NCBI GenBank assembly: GCA_021813265.1
Contig: JAKALF010000004.1
Coordinates: forward strand, 1 to 26,187
DNA length: 26,187 nucleotides
Reading direction: 5' to 3'
From: a bacterium
GTDB lineage: Bacteria; Patescibacteriota; Minisyncoccia; UBA6257; GWB1-50-10
The stretch's first letter is position 1, and each line of letters starts with the position of its first letter. Both the position numbers and the translations under genes were made by a program. The notes under the pieces were generated by a model. It searched no databases. It had not been told where the DNA came from and saw only the letters and a program-made list of their open reading frames with translations. This document shows, piece by piece, positions 15,600 through 23,293 of this stretch.

Positions 15600-16304
15600 A
15601 TGAAATCTTTTTATATTTTCGTCATAGGCATGGTCGCGGTATGTTTGATTTTGGTTTTCGTTTGGTTTCGAACTTCTCTTACGCGATTTTTTTTTGACGC
15701 TCGAGACGTCATTCGCGAGGGAACCGCGGAGTCTCTTAATTACGCGACATGCAAAGAAATACTTACTCGGGACAGCGCGTGTAAAACGCTTCAGAGCGTT
15801 CCTTCTCTTGCTCGAGAAACCGGCCTTTTAAAATCAACGTACACGTTATTCAAAACCAACACCTATTCCCGCTATCCTTTTAACGATAAAAGTCTCCTTG
15901 TTATTCAAGGCGGGTCGGATGAGAATCTTGCTTTATCTATGCCTGTTATGTACGGTGATTTCATTCTTGCGGGACGCGTCACTCGCGTTTCACGCACGCA
16001 AAGCGAGGTTCAAACTATTTTTGATCCCTCTTGGAAGAGCAGTGTTTATATAGGCGCGTCCAAAATTAAGGCGGTATTGAAAGGAGGGGAAAATCCCACT
16101 CTTGAGCTTATACCCAAAGACGCGGTCATAGCGGAGGGCGATGTTGTCGTAAATAGCTCTCCCGATTTTCCTTTAGGCGTGTTTATAGGAACGGTTTCTT
16201 CCGTGAGTAAGAAAGAACACGATCTTTGGGCTAAGGCCGACCTTCGCGTCGGATACTCGTTTGATGATGTTAGAAACGTATCGGTGATTACAAATTTTCC
16301 CTAA
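15600..16304 (+). CDS. mreC: Rod shape-determining protein MreC
   Basis: The 234-residue protein has an N-terminal membrane anchor (about 4-24) and a short helical stretch. The MreC double beta-barrel follows, with MYGDFILAGRVTRVSRTQSEVQTIFDP, the later IAEGDVVVNSSPDFPLGVFIG and the end VRNVSVITNFP. MreC links cytoplasmic MreB filaments to periplasmic PBP2. It is much shorter than E. coli MreC (367), mostly through a reduced coiled coil and missing tail. It lies between mreB2 and mreD with gaps of 1 and 2 bases. Confidence 0.88.
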   Translation: MKSFYIFVIGMVAVCLILVFVWFRTSLTRFFFDARDVIREGTAESLNYATCKEILTRDSACKTLQSVPSLARETGLLKSTYTLFKTNTYSRYPFNDKSLLVIQGGSDENLALSMPVMYGDFILAGRVTRVSRTQSEVQTIFDPSWKSSVYIGASKIKAVLKGGENPTLELIPKDAVIAEGDVVVNSSPDFPLGVFIGTVSSVSKKEHDLWAKADLRVGYSFDDVRNVSVITNFP

Positions 16305-16306
16305 CT

Positions 16307-16777
16307 ATGATTTTAAAGACGCGCTCTCTTTATTCTTTGGTAGCCATAATCATACTTTCCGCTCTTTTTCTTTTTTTACAATATTCAAACGTTTTTTCTA
16401 TACAAGGAATCCAGCCGAACGTTATACTTATATTTCCGCTCCTTCTCCTTTTTAGAGAGAAGGGCGCGATTCCTTTTTGGGTTTCGCTTTTTTCCCTTCT
16501 CTTTTTTTCTTATATCCTATTTCCCATGTGGATAGGTCCCGTCTTGCTTTCCGTTTTGCTTTGTGGGGTCGTGTTTTTTCTTAAACCCTTTTTCACCGGC
16601 AACCGTTTTCTTGATTTTTTGGGGATTATCGCTTTTCTGACCCTTATTTTTCTTCTTGTCTTATACGCGTTTCATTGGGAGGATCGTTCCATTTCTGTTC
16701 TTTTGGGAAGCGTGGTATATAATACCGGTGGGGGAAGTCTCTTATGGCTTCTTTCATCTCGATTTTCGTTTTCATGA
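16307..16777 (+). CDS. mreD: Rod shape-determining protein MreD
   Basis: The 156-residue protein is almost wholly hydrophobic, with about five membrane segments. It contains the early GIQPNVILIFPLLLLF, the loop-and-helix pattern of MreD proteins. Sequence identity in this family is low, so the call rests on size, topology and position between mreC and mrdA. Its stop overlaps the mrdA start as ATGA (16774-16777), showing translational coupling. Confidence 0.8.
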   Translation: MILKTRSLYSLVAIIILSALFLFLQYSNVFSIQGIQPNVILIFPLLLLFREKGAIPFWVSLFSLLFFSYILFPMWIGPVLLSVLLCGVVFFLKPFFTGNRFLDFLGIIAFLTLIFLLVLYAFHWEDRSISVLLGSVVYNTGGGSLLWLLSSRFSFS

Positions 16778-18627
16778 AGAGACATTTTGGAATAGAACAT
16801 ATTCTCGCCGATGGCGATCGGGATACCTTGCGCGAAGTCGCGCTTGAAAAGCGCGTCTTTGTTTTTTTTACTCTTTTTTCCTTTTTCGTGGCAGGAGTCG
16901 CTCTTTCCGCTCTCATACGGATAGGGATCATAAATCACGCCTTTTATACCACGCGCGCTGCGCGGAACATGAGCAATATAACCATTCACGCCGCTCCTCG
17001 AGGGGTCATTGAGGATCGTTTTCGAAACGTTCTCATTCATAACGAACCGTCATTTAACGCGTACCTTTTACCGCGCTATCTCCCCGAACGTTTCAATGAA
17101 CGGAACAAGGTTCTCGAACGTATTCAAACCATATTGGGTTCCGGTGGAGGTGATTTTATGAAAAAACTCAATGAACGGGATTGGAATCTTAGCGATCGTA
17201 TTCTTATCGCGAGCGATCTTCCTCAAGATCAGCTTGTTTCTTTTTCATCCGTGACCTTGCCCGGAGTTGTCATTGAGCCTGGTTTCAAGCGCGAGCCCAA
17301 CACGCCTTTCGTGTTTTCCGATCTTCTTGGATATACGGGATTGGTTAATAACGATGATATTGGGGCAAAGAGTTCCCTTACCATTGACGATCAGATTGGG
17401 CGGGCGGGACTTGAGGCGTACTATGATTCGGATTTAAGAGGGAAAAACGGAGAACAGGTTGTCTTTAAAAACGCGAGGGGGGAGACCGAGGATACTCGCA
17501 TAACGCGGGAAGCAATTCCGGGATATAACCTTAAAACCTTTATTGACAAAGATTTTCAAGAGTATTTTTATAACCGTCTTGAGAAACGGCTTCATGATTT
17601 AGGGTTAAGCGTCGCTTTAGGGATCGCTATCAATCCTCAGAATGGGGAGGTTCTTTCTCTTTTTGATATTCCGGGATATGATCCTTCGCGTATCGCCGAT
17701 TATCTCAACGCGAAAAACCAACCCCTCTTCAATCGGGCCGTCGCGGGGAGATATAATCCCGGTTCAACGATTAAACCTCTTCTCGCGACCGCGGTCCTGC
17801 GCGAGGGAGTCATTACTCCCGAAAAACAGATATATTCAAAAGGGTACATCGAAGTTCCTAATCCCTATAGCCCTCGTGAACCAAGCAAATTTGTTGACTG
17901 GAGGCCTCAAGGGTGGGTTAATGTCATTTCCGCTCTCGCTCGCTCAAGTAACGTGTACTTTTACGAGGTAGGGGGAGGATTTGAGAATCAGAAAGGACTT
18001 GGAATCACCAAACTTCATGAGTGGTGGAAAAAATTCGGACTTGATCAAAAAACAGGAATTGATCTCCCCGGAGAATCTTTTGGATTTCTTCCCACGCCTC
18101 AATGGAAAGAAGAACGAACCGGTGAGCCGTGGAGATTGGGGGATACCTATAACGTATCTATCGGACAGGGAGATTTTTCTATAACCCCCATTGAACTTCT
18201 CACCTATATCGGAGCTATCGCGAACGGCGGAACATTTTATGAACCGAGAATTGTGGATAGTGTTATGAATGGAGATCAGAATCTTGTCAAAAAAACCGTT
18301 CCCGTGGTTTTAAGGGACTTGCGGAACGATATACAAGATGTTATTCCTTATATCCAGAAAGGAATGCGGGAAGGCGTAACCGAACCCTATGGAACGTCCT
18401 ATCTTCTTCATGATCTTCCTTTTGCCGTCGCGGCAAAGACGGGTTCCGCGCAGATTCAGAATAATACCAAGACTAACGCGTTTTTTGTCGGATACGCCCC
18501 CTATCAGAATCCGCAAATCGCGATTCTCATTCTTATAGAAGATTCTCGTGAGGGGAGCGCCAATACGATACCCGTAGCGAAAGACATTTTTATGTGGTAC
18601 TATCAAAACAGGTTGAATCACAAGTAA
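16774..18627 (+). CDS. mrdA: Penicillin-binding protein 2 (elongasome transpeptidase)
   Basis: The 617-residue protein has one N-terminal membrane helix (about 28-50). A dimerisation/pedestal region follows (LPGVVIEPGFKREP), then the transpeptidase domain with S331-T-I-K, S391-S-N and K555-T-G-S motifs. It cross-links peptidoglycan during lateral growth together with RodA, MreC and MreB. The start is placed at ATG 16774, overlapping the mreD stop; a longer reading from 16744 would add ten residues inside mreD. rodA is not in this window. All catalytic motifs are intact, so a real peptidoglycan wall is expected. Confidence 0.94.
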   Translation: MKRHFGIEHILADGDRDTLREVALEKRVFVFFTLFSFFVAGVALSALIRIGIINHAFYTTRAARNMSNITIHAAPRGVIEDRFRNVLIHNEPSFNAYLLPRYLPERFNERNKVLERIQTILGSGGGDFMKKLNERDWNLSDRILIASDLPQDQLVSFSSVTLPGVVIEPGFKREPNTPFVFSDLLGYTGLVNNDDIGAKSSLTIDDQIGRAGLEAYYDSDLRGKNGEQVVFKNARGETEDTRITREAIPGYNLKTFIDKDFQEYFYNRLEKRLHDLGLSVALGIAINPQNGEVLSLFDIPGYDPSRIADYLNAKNQPLFNRAVAGRYNPGSTIKPLLATAVLREGVITPEKQIYSKGYIEVPNPYSPREPSKFVDWRPQGWVNVISALARSSNVYFYEVGGGFENQKGLGITKLHEWWKKFGLDQKTGIDLPGESFGFLPTPQWKEERTGEPWRLGDTYNVSIGQGDFSITPIELLTYIGAIANGGTFYEPRIVDSVMNGDQNLVKKTVPVVLRDLRNDIQDVIPYIQKGMREGVTEPYGTSYLLHDLPFAVAAKTGSAQIQNNTKTNAFFVGYAPYQNPQIAILILIEDSREGSANTIPVAKDIFMWYYQNRLNHK

Positions 18628-18659
18628 TAATCGTCGAAAAAAGAAGAAATAATCTCTAT

Positions 18660-19118
18660 ATGTCAAAAAGTTATCTTTCTCAAGAACGATATGATGAAAT
18701 CGCGGCAACCCTCAAGAAATTGAAAACAGAGGGAAGGCAAAACGTCGCGGAGTCTCTCAAACAATCCAAGGAATTGGGAGATTTATCGGAAAACTCCGAT
18801 TATCAAGAAGCCCGGGAAGAACAGGCTCGTTTAGAGCGAAAAATAGCCGAACTCGAGGATTTGCTGAAGAATTCTTTTATTATTAAAAAATCAGAAGGAA
18901 ACACTCTTGTTCGCGTTGGTTCGAAAGTAAATTTGAAAAAAGGGAATGCTTCCGTGCAATATGTTATCGTCGGTTCAAGCGAGGCAAGTCCCGCGGAAGG
19001 ATTTATTTCCAATGAATCTCCTGTCGGAAAGAGTCTTTTAGGCAAGAAAGCGGGGGAGAACGTGTCCGTGAAAACGCCGGGAGGAGAAATTTCCTACGAG
19101 ATTCTTTCCATAGAGTAA
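18660..19118 (+). CDS. greA: Transcription elongation factor GreA
   Basis: At 152 residues this is nearly the standard 158. The N-terminal coiled coil carries the acidic tip LGDLSENSDYQEAREEQ (residues 39-55; Asp41 and Glu44 are the catalytic pair that hold the second Mg ion in the polymerase secondary channel). The C-terminal FKBP-like domain has PVGKSLLGKKAGENVSVKTP. GreA rescues backtracked polymerase by stimulating transcript cleavage. The ATG at 18660 fits the family start; a longer non-ATG reading from 18594 overlaps mrdA. It lies 32 bases after mrdA and 6 before lysS; the greA-lysS pairing is common in bacteria. Confidence 0.95.
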   Translation: MSKSYLSQERYDEIAATLKKLKTEGRQNVAESLKQSKELGDLSENSDYQEAREEQARLERKIAELEDLLKNSFIIKKSEGNTLVRVGSKVNLKKGNASVQYVIVGSSEASPAEGFISNESPVGKSLLGKKAGENVSVKTPGGEISYEILSIE

Positions 19119-19124
19119 TACTAT

Positions 19125-20570
19125 ATGCTCCAAGATCTTATACATGATCGCAGGCGCAAGCTTGAACGGTATACTAAACATTTGGACGCGTTTCCCGCGC
19201 GGGTTTCGCGCACGCGCACGCTTGAAAATGTTCTTAAAGATTTTTCAAAACTTCTTAGATCCGGAAAGCGGGTCGTTGTAACCGGGAGGATTTTTGGATG
19301 GAGAGATCAGGGGAAAATTATTTTTTCCAATGTTCGCGACGAGAGTGGATCTCTCCAGGTTGTTTTTAACGAGAAAGAAATGAAGAAGGGATTTTCTCTT
19401 TCCAAAGAAACGTTTGATATAGGGGATTTTATTGAAGTAAAGGGAATCGCGTTCAAAACGAAACGGGGAGAGAAGAGTATTCTCGCAAAAGACTCGAGGA
19501 TGATTGTAAAAAGCTTGAGGCCTATTCCCTCAGAATGGTTTGGGATAGAGAACGTCGAGACGCGTCTTAGAAAACGCTATTTAGATCTTTTAATGGACCC
19601 CTCGTTACGGGAACTTTTTAGAAAAAAAGCTTTATTTTGGGATTCCGTGCGATCCTTTTTGAAAGAGAACGGTTTTTTGGAAGTTGAAACGGCCGTTTTT
19701 GAGCCGGTTCCCGGCGGGGCTGAAGCGGAACCGTTTGTAACCCATCACAACGCCCTTGATACCGATTTTTATCTCCGCATTTCTCTTGAACTTCCTTTAA
19801 AGAAACTTCTGGTCGGAGGATTTGAGAGGGTGTTTGAGATAGGGCGTGTTTTTAGAAACGAGGGAATCGACCGCGAACACCTTCAAGATTATACTCAAAT
19901 GGAATGCTATTTAGCGTATGCCGACTATACCCGGATGATGGCGTTTGTTCAAAAGATGTATAAAACAGCGATACGGAAGACCTTTGGAACACTGTCTTTT
20001 GATTTTCAAGGGAAGAATGTTTCATGGGGAGGAAAGTGGAAAACCATTGATTATTATAGCGTCTTTAAGAAAGAGACGGGCATGGATCTTTCTTCCGTAA
20101 CAAAGTCTGAGCTTGAGAAAAAAGCGAAATTCCTTGGCATATCTCTTGAAGGGAATCTTGGAAAAGGAAGACTCATTGATCTTATATACAAAAAATGTGT
20201 TCGCCCCAAACTTATCTCCCCCTGTTTTCTTATAAACCCTCCCGTTGAAATCGAACCTCTCGCCAAACGCATGGAGAAGGACCGGAATCGCGTCGAGCGT
20301 TTTCAGGTCATAGCGTATGGAACCGAGCTTGGGAAGGGGTTTTCCGAGCTTAATAATCCTCTGGATCAGCGGGAACGTTTTGAGGAGCAGATGAAGCTTC
20401 GTGACTTGGGAGACAAGGAAGCGCAAAGAATCGATGAGGACTTTTTGGAAGCTCTTGAATATGGCATGCCTCCCGCGGGAGGATTCGGCATGTCGGAACG
20501 CCTTTTCTCGGTTCTCGCGGGAAGGTCTATCAGGGAAACCGTGTTTTTTCCTCTTATGAAAAAATCCTAA
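19125..20570 (+). CDS. lysS: Lysyl-tRNA synthetase, class II
   Basis: The 481-residue enzyme has an N-terminal OB-fold anticodon-binding domain (about 48-130; VVVTGRIFGWRDQGKIIFSN). The class II catalytic core follows, with RYLDLL (151-156), motif 1 VETAVFEPVPGGAEAEPF, motif 2 FRNEGIDREHLQDYTQMECY (243-262) and motif 3 in PPAGGFGMSERLFSVLAG. The motif 2 loop reads HLQDYT where HNPEFT is common, and motif 3 has GMSERL where GIGIDR is usual, so the active site is somewhat divergent. It is shorter than the ~505 residues of E. coli. serS follows 4 bases later. Confidence 0.93.
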   Translation: MLQDLIHDRRRKLERYTKHLDAFPARVSRTRTLENVLKDFSKLLRSGKRVVVTGRIFGWRDQGKIIFSNVRDESGSLQVVFNEKEMKKGFSLSKETFDIGDFIEVKGIAFKTKRGEKSILAKDSRMIVKSLRPIPSEWFGIENVETRLRKRYLDLLMDPSLRELFRKKALFWDSVRSFLKENGFLEVETAVFEPVPGGAEAEPFVTHHNALDTDFYLRISLELPLKKLLVGGFERVFEIGRVFRNEGIDREHLQDYTQMECYLAYADYTRMMAFVQKMYKTAIRKTFGTLSFDFQGKNVSWGGKWKTIDYYSVFKKETGMDLSSVTKSELEKKAKFLGISLEGNLGKGRLIDLIYKKCVRPKLISPCFLINPPVEIEPLAKRMEKDRNRVERFQVIAYGTELGKGFSELNNPLDQRERFEEQMKLRDLGDKEAQRIDEDFLEALEYGMPPAGGFGMSERLFSVLAGRSIRETVFFPLMKKS

Positions 20571-20574
20571 TACC

Positions 20575-21840
20575 ATGCTCGATATCAATCTTATCCGTAC
20601 CGATCCTGAAAGGGTAAGGGCGGGCATACAAAAAAAGAATATCGATCCGAAACTTGTCGACAGATTTTTGAGAATTGACGAAGAATGGCGTTCTAAAACG
20701 TCCGCTTTGGATCAATTGAAAGCTGAACAAAATGTTTTGAACAAAGAAATCTCGGGTAATCAGAGCGACGATCTTTTGAGCAAAGCGCAGCTTCTCAAGA
20801 AACGCGTTGGCGACCTTACCGATGAATATATGAAACTCGCGGAGAAACGCGAGGAACTTATATCTTCCTTCCCCAATCTTCCTTTTGACAGCGTTCCTCT
20901 AGGAAAAGACGAGTCCCAAAACGTCATTCTTCGTGAAGTTGGGGAAAAACCCGTTTTTTCGTTTAAACCCAAAGATTATCTTGCCTTAAGCGAGCATTTG
21001 GGTATTATTGACGTCAAAAAAGCCTCAGAGGTTTCGGGGAGCAGGTTCGGGTATCTCATGGGAGACGGCGCGCTTCTTGAACTTGCCCTCACTCGTTACG
21101 CTTTTAATGTCATTACCAATCATGGATTTATTCCCGTCATTCCTCCCGTGATGATTAAGCCGGAGGTGTATAAAGGTATGGGTCGTCTTGACGCCGATCA
21201 AAAAGAAGAACGGTATTTTTTAGAGAAAGACAATTTGTATCTTGTCGGAAGTTCCGAGCATACTCTAGGGACTCTTCACATGGGAGAGACCTTTGGATCT
21301 CATGATTTACCAAAACGATATGTTGGATTTTCAACTTGTTTCAGAAGAGAAGCGGGGTCTCATGGAAAAGACACGAAAGGGATTCTTCGCGTTCATCAAT
21401 TTGACAAGGTGGAGATGTTTGTTTTTTCACATCCTGAAAAATCAGAGGAAGAGCACTCCCTGTTACTTTCCATACAAGAAGAACTTGTTTCCGGGCTTGA
21501 ACTCCCATATCGTGTCCTTGAAATGTGCGCGGGGGATATGGGGTGGACGGATGCTCGCCAGTATGATATTGAAACATGGATGCCCGGACAGGGGGTATAT
21601 CGAGAAACTCATTCTTGTTCAAACACCAGTGATTTTCAATCGCGGGGGATGAACACGAAATACAAGGGGGGGGATAAAAAAGATAAAGCTCAATACATCC
21701 ATTTTTTGAACGCGACGGGATTTGCCATGGGAAGAATGATTATTGCCATTATTGAAAATTATCAAACGGAAAAAGGGACCGTTAAGGTTCCCGCCGTTCT
21801 CCAACAATTCATTGGGAAAAAGGAGATAAAGGGGTTATAG
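20575..21840 (+). CDS. serS: Seryl-tRNA synthetase
   Basis: The 421-residue class II synthetase starts MLDINLIRTDPERVRAGIQK. The tRNA-binding coiled-coil arm (about 27-100) follows. The core contains GSSEHTLGTLHMGE, motif 2 FRREAGSHGKDTKGILRVHQ (256-275), the serine-binding region YRETHSCSNTSDFQSRG and motif 3 NATGFAMGR ending at Arg387. It closes with VPAVLQQFIG. The length is normal. It is the last gene of the long run starting at mreB; no hairpin terminator follows directly and a new promoter lies in the 120-base gap. Confidence 0.96.
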   Translation: MLDINLIRTDPERVRAGIQKKNIDPKLVDRFLRIDEEWRSKTSALDQLKAEQNVLNKEISGNQSDDLLSKAQLLKKRVGDLTDEYMKLAEKREELISSFPNLPFDSVPLGKDESQNVILREVGEKPVFSFKPKDYLALSEHLGIIDVKKASEVSGSRFGYLMGDGALLELALTRYAFNVITNHGFIPVIPPVMIKPEVYKGMGRLDADQKEERYFLEKDNLYLVGSSEHTLGTLHMGETFGSHDLPKRYVGFSTCFRREAGSHGKDTKGILRVHQFDKVEMFVFSHPEKSEEEHSLLLSIQEELVSGLELPYRVLEMCAGDMGWTDARQYDIETWMPGQGVYRETHSCSNTSDFQSRGMNTKYKGGDKKDKAQYIHFLNATGFAMGRMIIAIIENYQTEKGTVKVPAVLQQFIGKKEIKGL

Positions 21841-21853
21841 TTTTCTTGACTTT

Positions 21854-21881
21854 TTGATGACTACTATGATACCGTTATTAT
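21854..21881 (+). promoter_or_regulatory. Possible promoter TTGATG-16-TATTAT
   Basis: TTGATG (21854-21859) and TATTAT (21876-21881) are spaced 16 bases apart, with a predicted start near 21888 and a ~73-nt leader. A TTGACT at 21846-21851 also exists, but no -10 lies at a suitable distance from it. Confidence 0.45.
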
Positions 21882-21898
21882 AGTTTTTCTGGATCATT

Positions 21899-21926
21899 GC
21901 TTGCTTTTATAAACGTTTTAGCAAGC
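21899..21926 (+). other. 5'-UTR stem-loop of the zinc-ribbon gene
   Basis: GCTTGCT (21899-21905) pairs perfectly with AGCAAGC (21920-21926) around a 14-base AT-rich loop. The stem lies in the leader, 22 bases before the Shine-Dalgarno sequence. It may protect or regulate the transcript. Confidence 0.5.
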
Positions 21927-21948
21927 GGAACGTTCTTTAACAAATGAT

Positions 21949-21954
21949 AGGAGG
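21949..21954 (+). promoter_or_regulatory. Strong Shine-Dalgarno AGGAGG
   Basis: AGGAGG ends 6 bases before ATG 21961. It is the only full-strength ribosome binding site I see in the window; most other genes have none. Confidence 0.85.
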
Positions 21955-21960
21955 AAGGAT

Positions 21961-22149
21961 ATGTGTAAGAGATATTGTACCGAGTGTGGATTTAAAGCTC
22001 CATCGTATCAAATTTCGCATAATAATTGTCCCAATTGTAGTGAGGAAGGGACGATGGAGGCTTTCAAGAGGAAGAAAAGGAAACGTTATAACGGAAGTGA
22101 TAGAGTGAAGAACGACAGACATGGAATGATGGCAACGGCGATGAGATAA
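21961..22149 (+). CDS. Small zinc-ribbon protein of unknown function
   Basis: The 62-residue protein has C6-x2-C9-G and C23-P-x-C26 knuckles, a four-cysteine zinc ribbon, plus an extra Cys at position 2. A very basic stretch follows (KRKKRKRYNGSDRVKNDR). The composition would suit RNA or ribosome binding, but I recognise no named family. The gene is convincing because it has a promoter candidate, a leader hairpin, the strongest Shine-Dalgarno in the window and a rho-independent terminator just after the stop. It forms a complete single-gene unit and is probably well expressed. Confidence 0.7.
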   Translation: MCKRYCTECGFKAPSYQISHNNCPNCSEEGTMEAFKRKKRKRYNGSDRVKNDRHGMMATAMR

Positions 22150-22156
22150 AAAATTT

Positions 22157-22190
22157 AAAAACCCCGATTATCAGTTGGGGTTTTTTCTTT
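22157..22190 (+). terminator. Rho-independent terminator
   Basis: AAAAACCCC (22157-22165) pairs with GGGGTTTTT (22177-22185) around an 11-base loop, with TTTTTT-C-TTT continuing. It ends the zinc-ribbon unit and overlaps the promoter of the next gene. Confidence 0.85.
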
Positions 22191-22196
22191 TATACT
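22168..22196 (+). promoter_or_regulatory. Promoter embedded in a terminator, leaderless start
   Basis: A weak -35 TTATCA (22168-22173) lies in the terminator loop. A 17-base spacer leads to TATACT (22191-22196). The predicted start is 22203, exactly the A of the methyltransferase ATG. Confidence 0.55.
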
Positions 22197-22202
22197 ATTT
22201 CC

Positions 22203-22673
22203 ATGAAAGATATAGTCGCGATTCTCTCTCACATACGAAGCGTTCATAACGTGGGTTCAATATTTAGAACAGCCGACGCCGCGGGAGTTGAAAAACTGTT
22301 CTTGTGCGGTATAACGCCGACGCCTCTTGATCGTTTTAAAAACGTAAGAAAAGATTTTGAGAAGGTATCTTTAGGAGCCGAGAAAACCGTGTTATGGGAA
22401 TATGCAAAAGACGCGTACTCTCTTATTTTAAAACTTAAGTTAGAAGGATATATGATTTGCGCCGTTGAGCAAGCAACGGGTTCAATACCGTATACAGATT
22501 TCAAACCTAGGAGAAAAAAGATCGCTCTCATATTTGGAAATGAGATTAGGGGAGTTTCAAAAAACATTATAAGACAAAGCGATGTCGTTTTAGAAATACC
22601 CATGAGAGGGGAGAAAGAATCTTTAAACGTAAGCGTCGCGTTTGGTATCGCGGTGTATGAAATGAAGAGATAA
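22203..22673 (+). CDS. SpoU/TrmH-family RNA 2'-O-methyltransferase
   Basis: The 156-residue protein is a minimal SPOUT enzyme with all three TrmH motifs: motif 1 VHNVGSIFRTADAAGVEKL (Asn16, Arg22), motif 2 KIALIFGNEIRGVS and motif 3 IPMRGEKESLNVSVAFGIAVYE. Motifs 2 and 3 form the trefoil-knot SAM-binding site. The family methylates ribose 2'-OH in tRNA or rRNA, working as a dimer. There is no N-terminal RNA-binding extension, as in TrmL-type proteins, so the substrate cannot be named. No Shine-Dalgarno; transcript predicted leaderless. Confidence 0.88.
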   Translation: MKDIVAILSHIRSVHNVGSIFRTADAAGVEKLFLCGITPTPLDRFKNVRKDFEKVSLGAEKTVLWEYAKDAYSLILKLKLEGYMICAVEQATGSIPYTDFKPRRKKIALIFGNEIRGVSKNIIRQSDVVLEIPMRGEKESLNVSVAFGIAVYEMKR

Positions 22674-22718
22674 GGGAGCACCGCGCGTTTTCTCTCTGGG
22701 TTGTGATATAGAAAAGTG

Positions 22719-22724
22719 TATAAT
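22719..22724 (+). promoter_or_regulatory. -10 TATAAT, leaderless start
   Basis: TATAAT ends 7 bases before ATG 22731, so transcription should begin at the start codon. No good -35 is visible. It supports the start at 22731 over a longer reading from 22716, which would overlap the promoter. Confidence 0.6.
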
Positions 22725-22730
22725 CAAAGT

Positions 22731-23285
22731 ATGGGTTCATTTATTTCCAGAGGGGCGCTGTTCGTGATGGGAGTCGCGATTATCGTTATTATCATCACTA
22801 TTCCCTACATCAACAGAATTAACGTTGTAAAAAACAAGGTTCAGATAAAAATTAATGAGCAATATATCATTGCCGACGTGGCAAAGGATGAAGAGACGCG
22901 TAGTAAAGGATTGGGGGGGAGAGATAGCTTGGGAATAAACGAGGGGATGCTTTTTCTTTTCAATTCCGAAGATACTCATGGATTTTGGATGAAGGATATG
23001 AAGTTTCCCATAGACATCATATGGATTGCTCCGGATGATAACATTGCGGGGATTACCGAAGATATTAATCCCCAGATTGGAGCGACTGACGCTAATTTGA
23101 AGGTATATTATCCCCCCATTCCGGTATCAAAGGTTTTAGAAATCAAAGCGGGTAGGGCAAAGCTTTTACGAGCTCAAACGGGAGACCCCGTGCAAATTCG
23201 CCCTCTTATTTCCGTAAGCGAGACGCAGGGGACGGTTATAACAGTTATCAAAAACGTTATTCAGTTTGTCACGGGAATATTTTAG
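22731..23285 (+). CDS. DUF192 domain membrane-anchored protein
   Basis: The 184-residue protein has an N-terminal membrane helix (about 8-28) and a DUF192 domain. The domain carries VAKDEETRSKGLGGRDSLG, GMLFLF, the hallmark HGFWMKDMKFPIDIIWI and KVLEIKAGRAKLL. DUF192 proteins are small, single-domain beta-rich proteins, often exported; their biochemical role is unknown. A C-terminal extension of about 30 residues with an amphipathic/hydrophobic end is unassigned. GAPDH follows 8 bases downstream, so both may be cotranscribed. Confidence 0.85.
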   Translation: MGSFISRGALFVMGVAIIVIIITIPYINRINVVKNKVQIKINEQYIIADVAKDEETRSKGLGGRDSLGINEGMLFLFNSEDTHGFWMKDMKFPIDIIWIAPDDNIAGITEDINPQIGATDANLKVYYPPIPVSKVLEIKAGRAKLLRAQTGDPVQIRPLISVSETQGTVITVIKNVIQFVTGIF

Positions 23286-23293
23286 AAATTACC

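Noticed and set aside
16744..16773. Longer mrdA start
   Set aside because: The ATGA overlap at 16774 with the mreD stop is the typical coupling arrangement and fits the PBP2 N-terminus.
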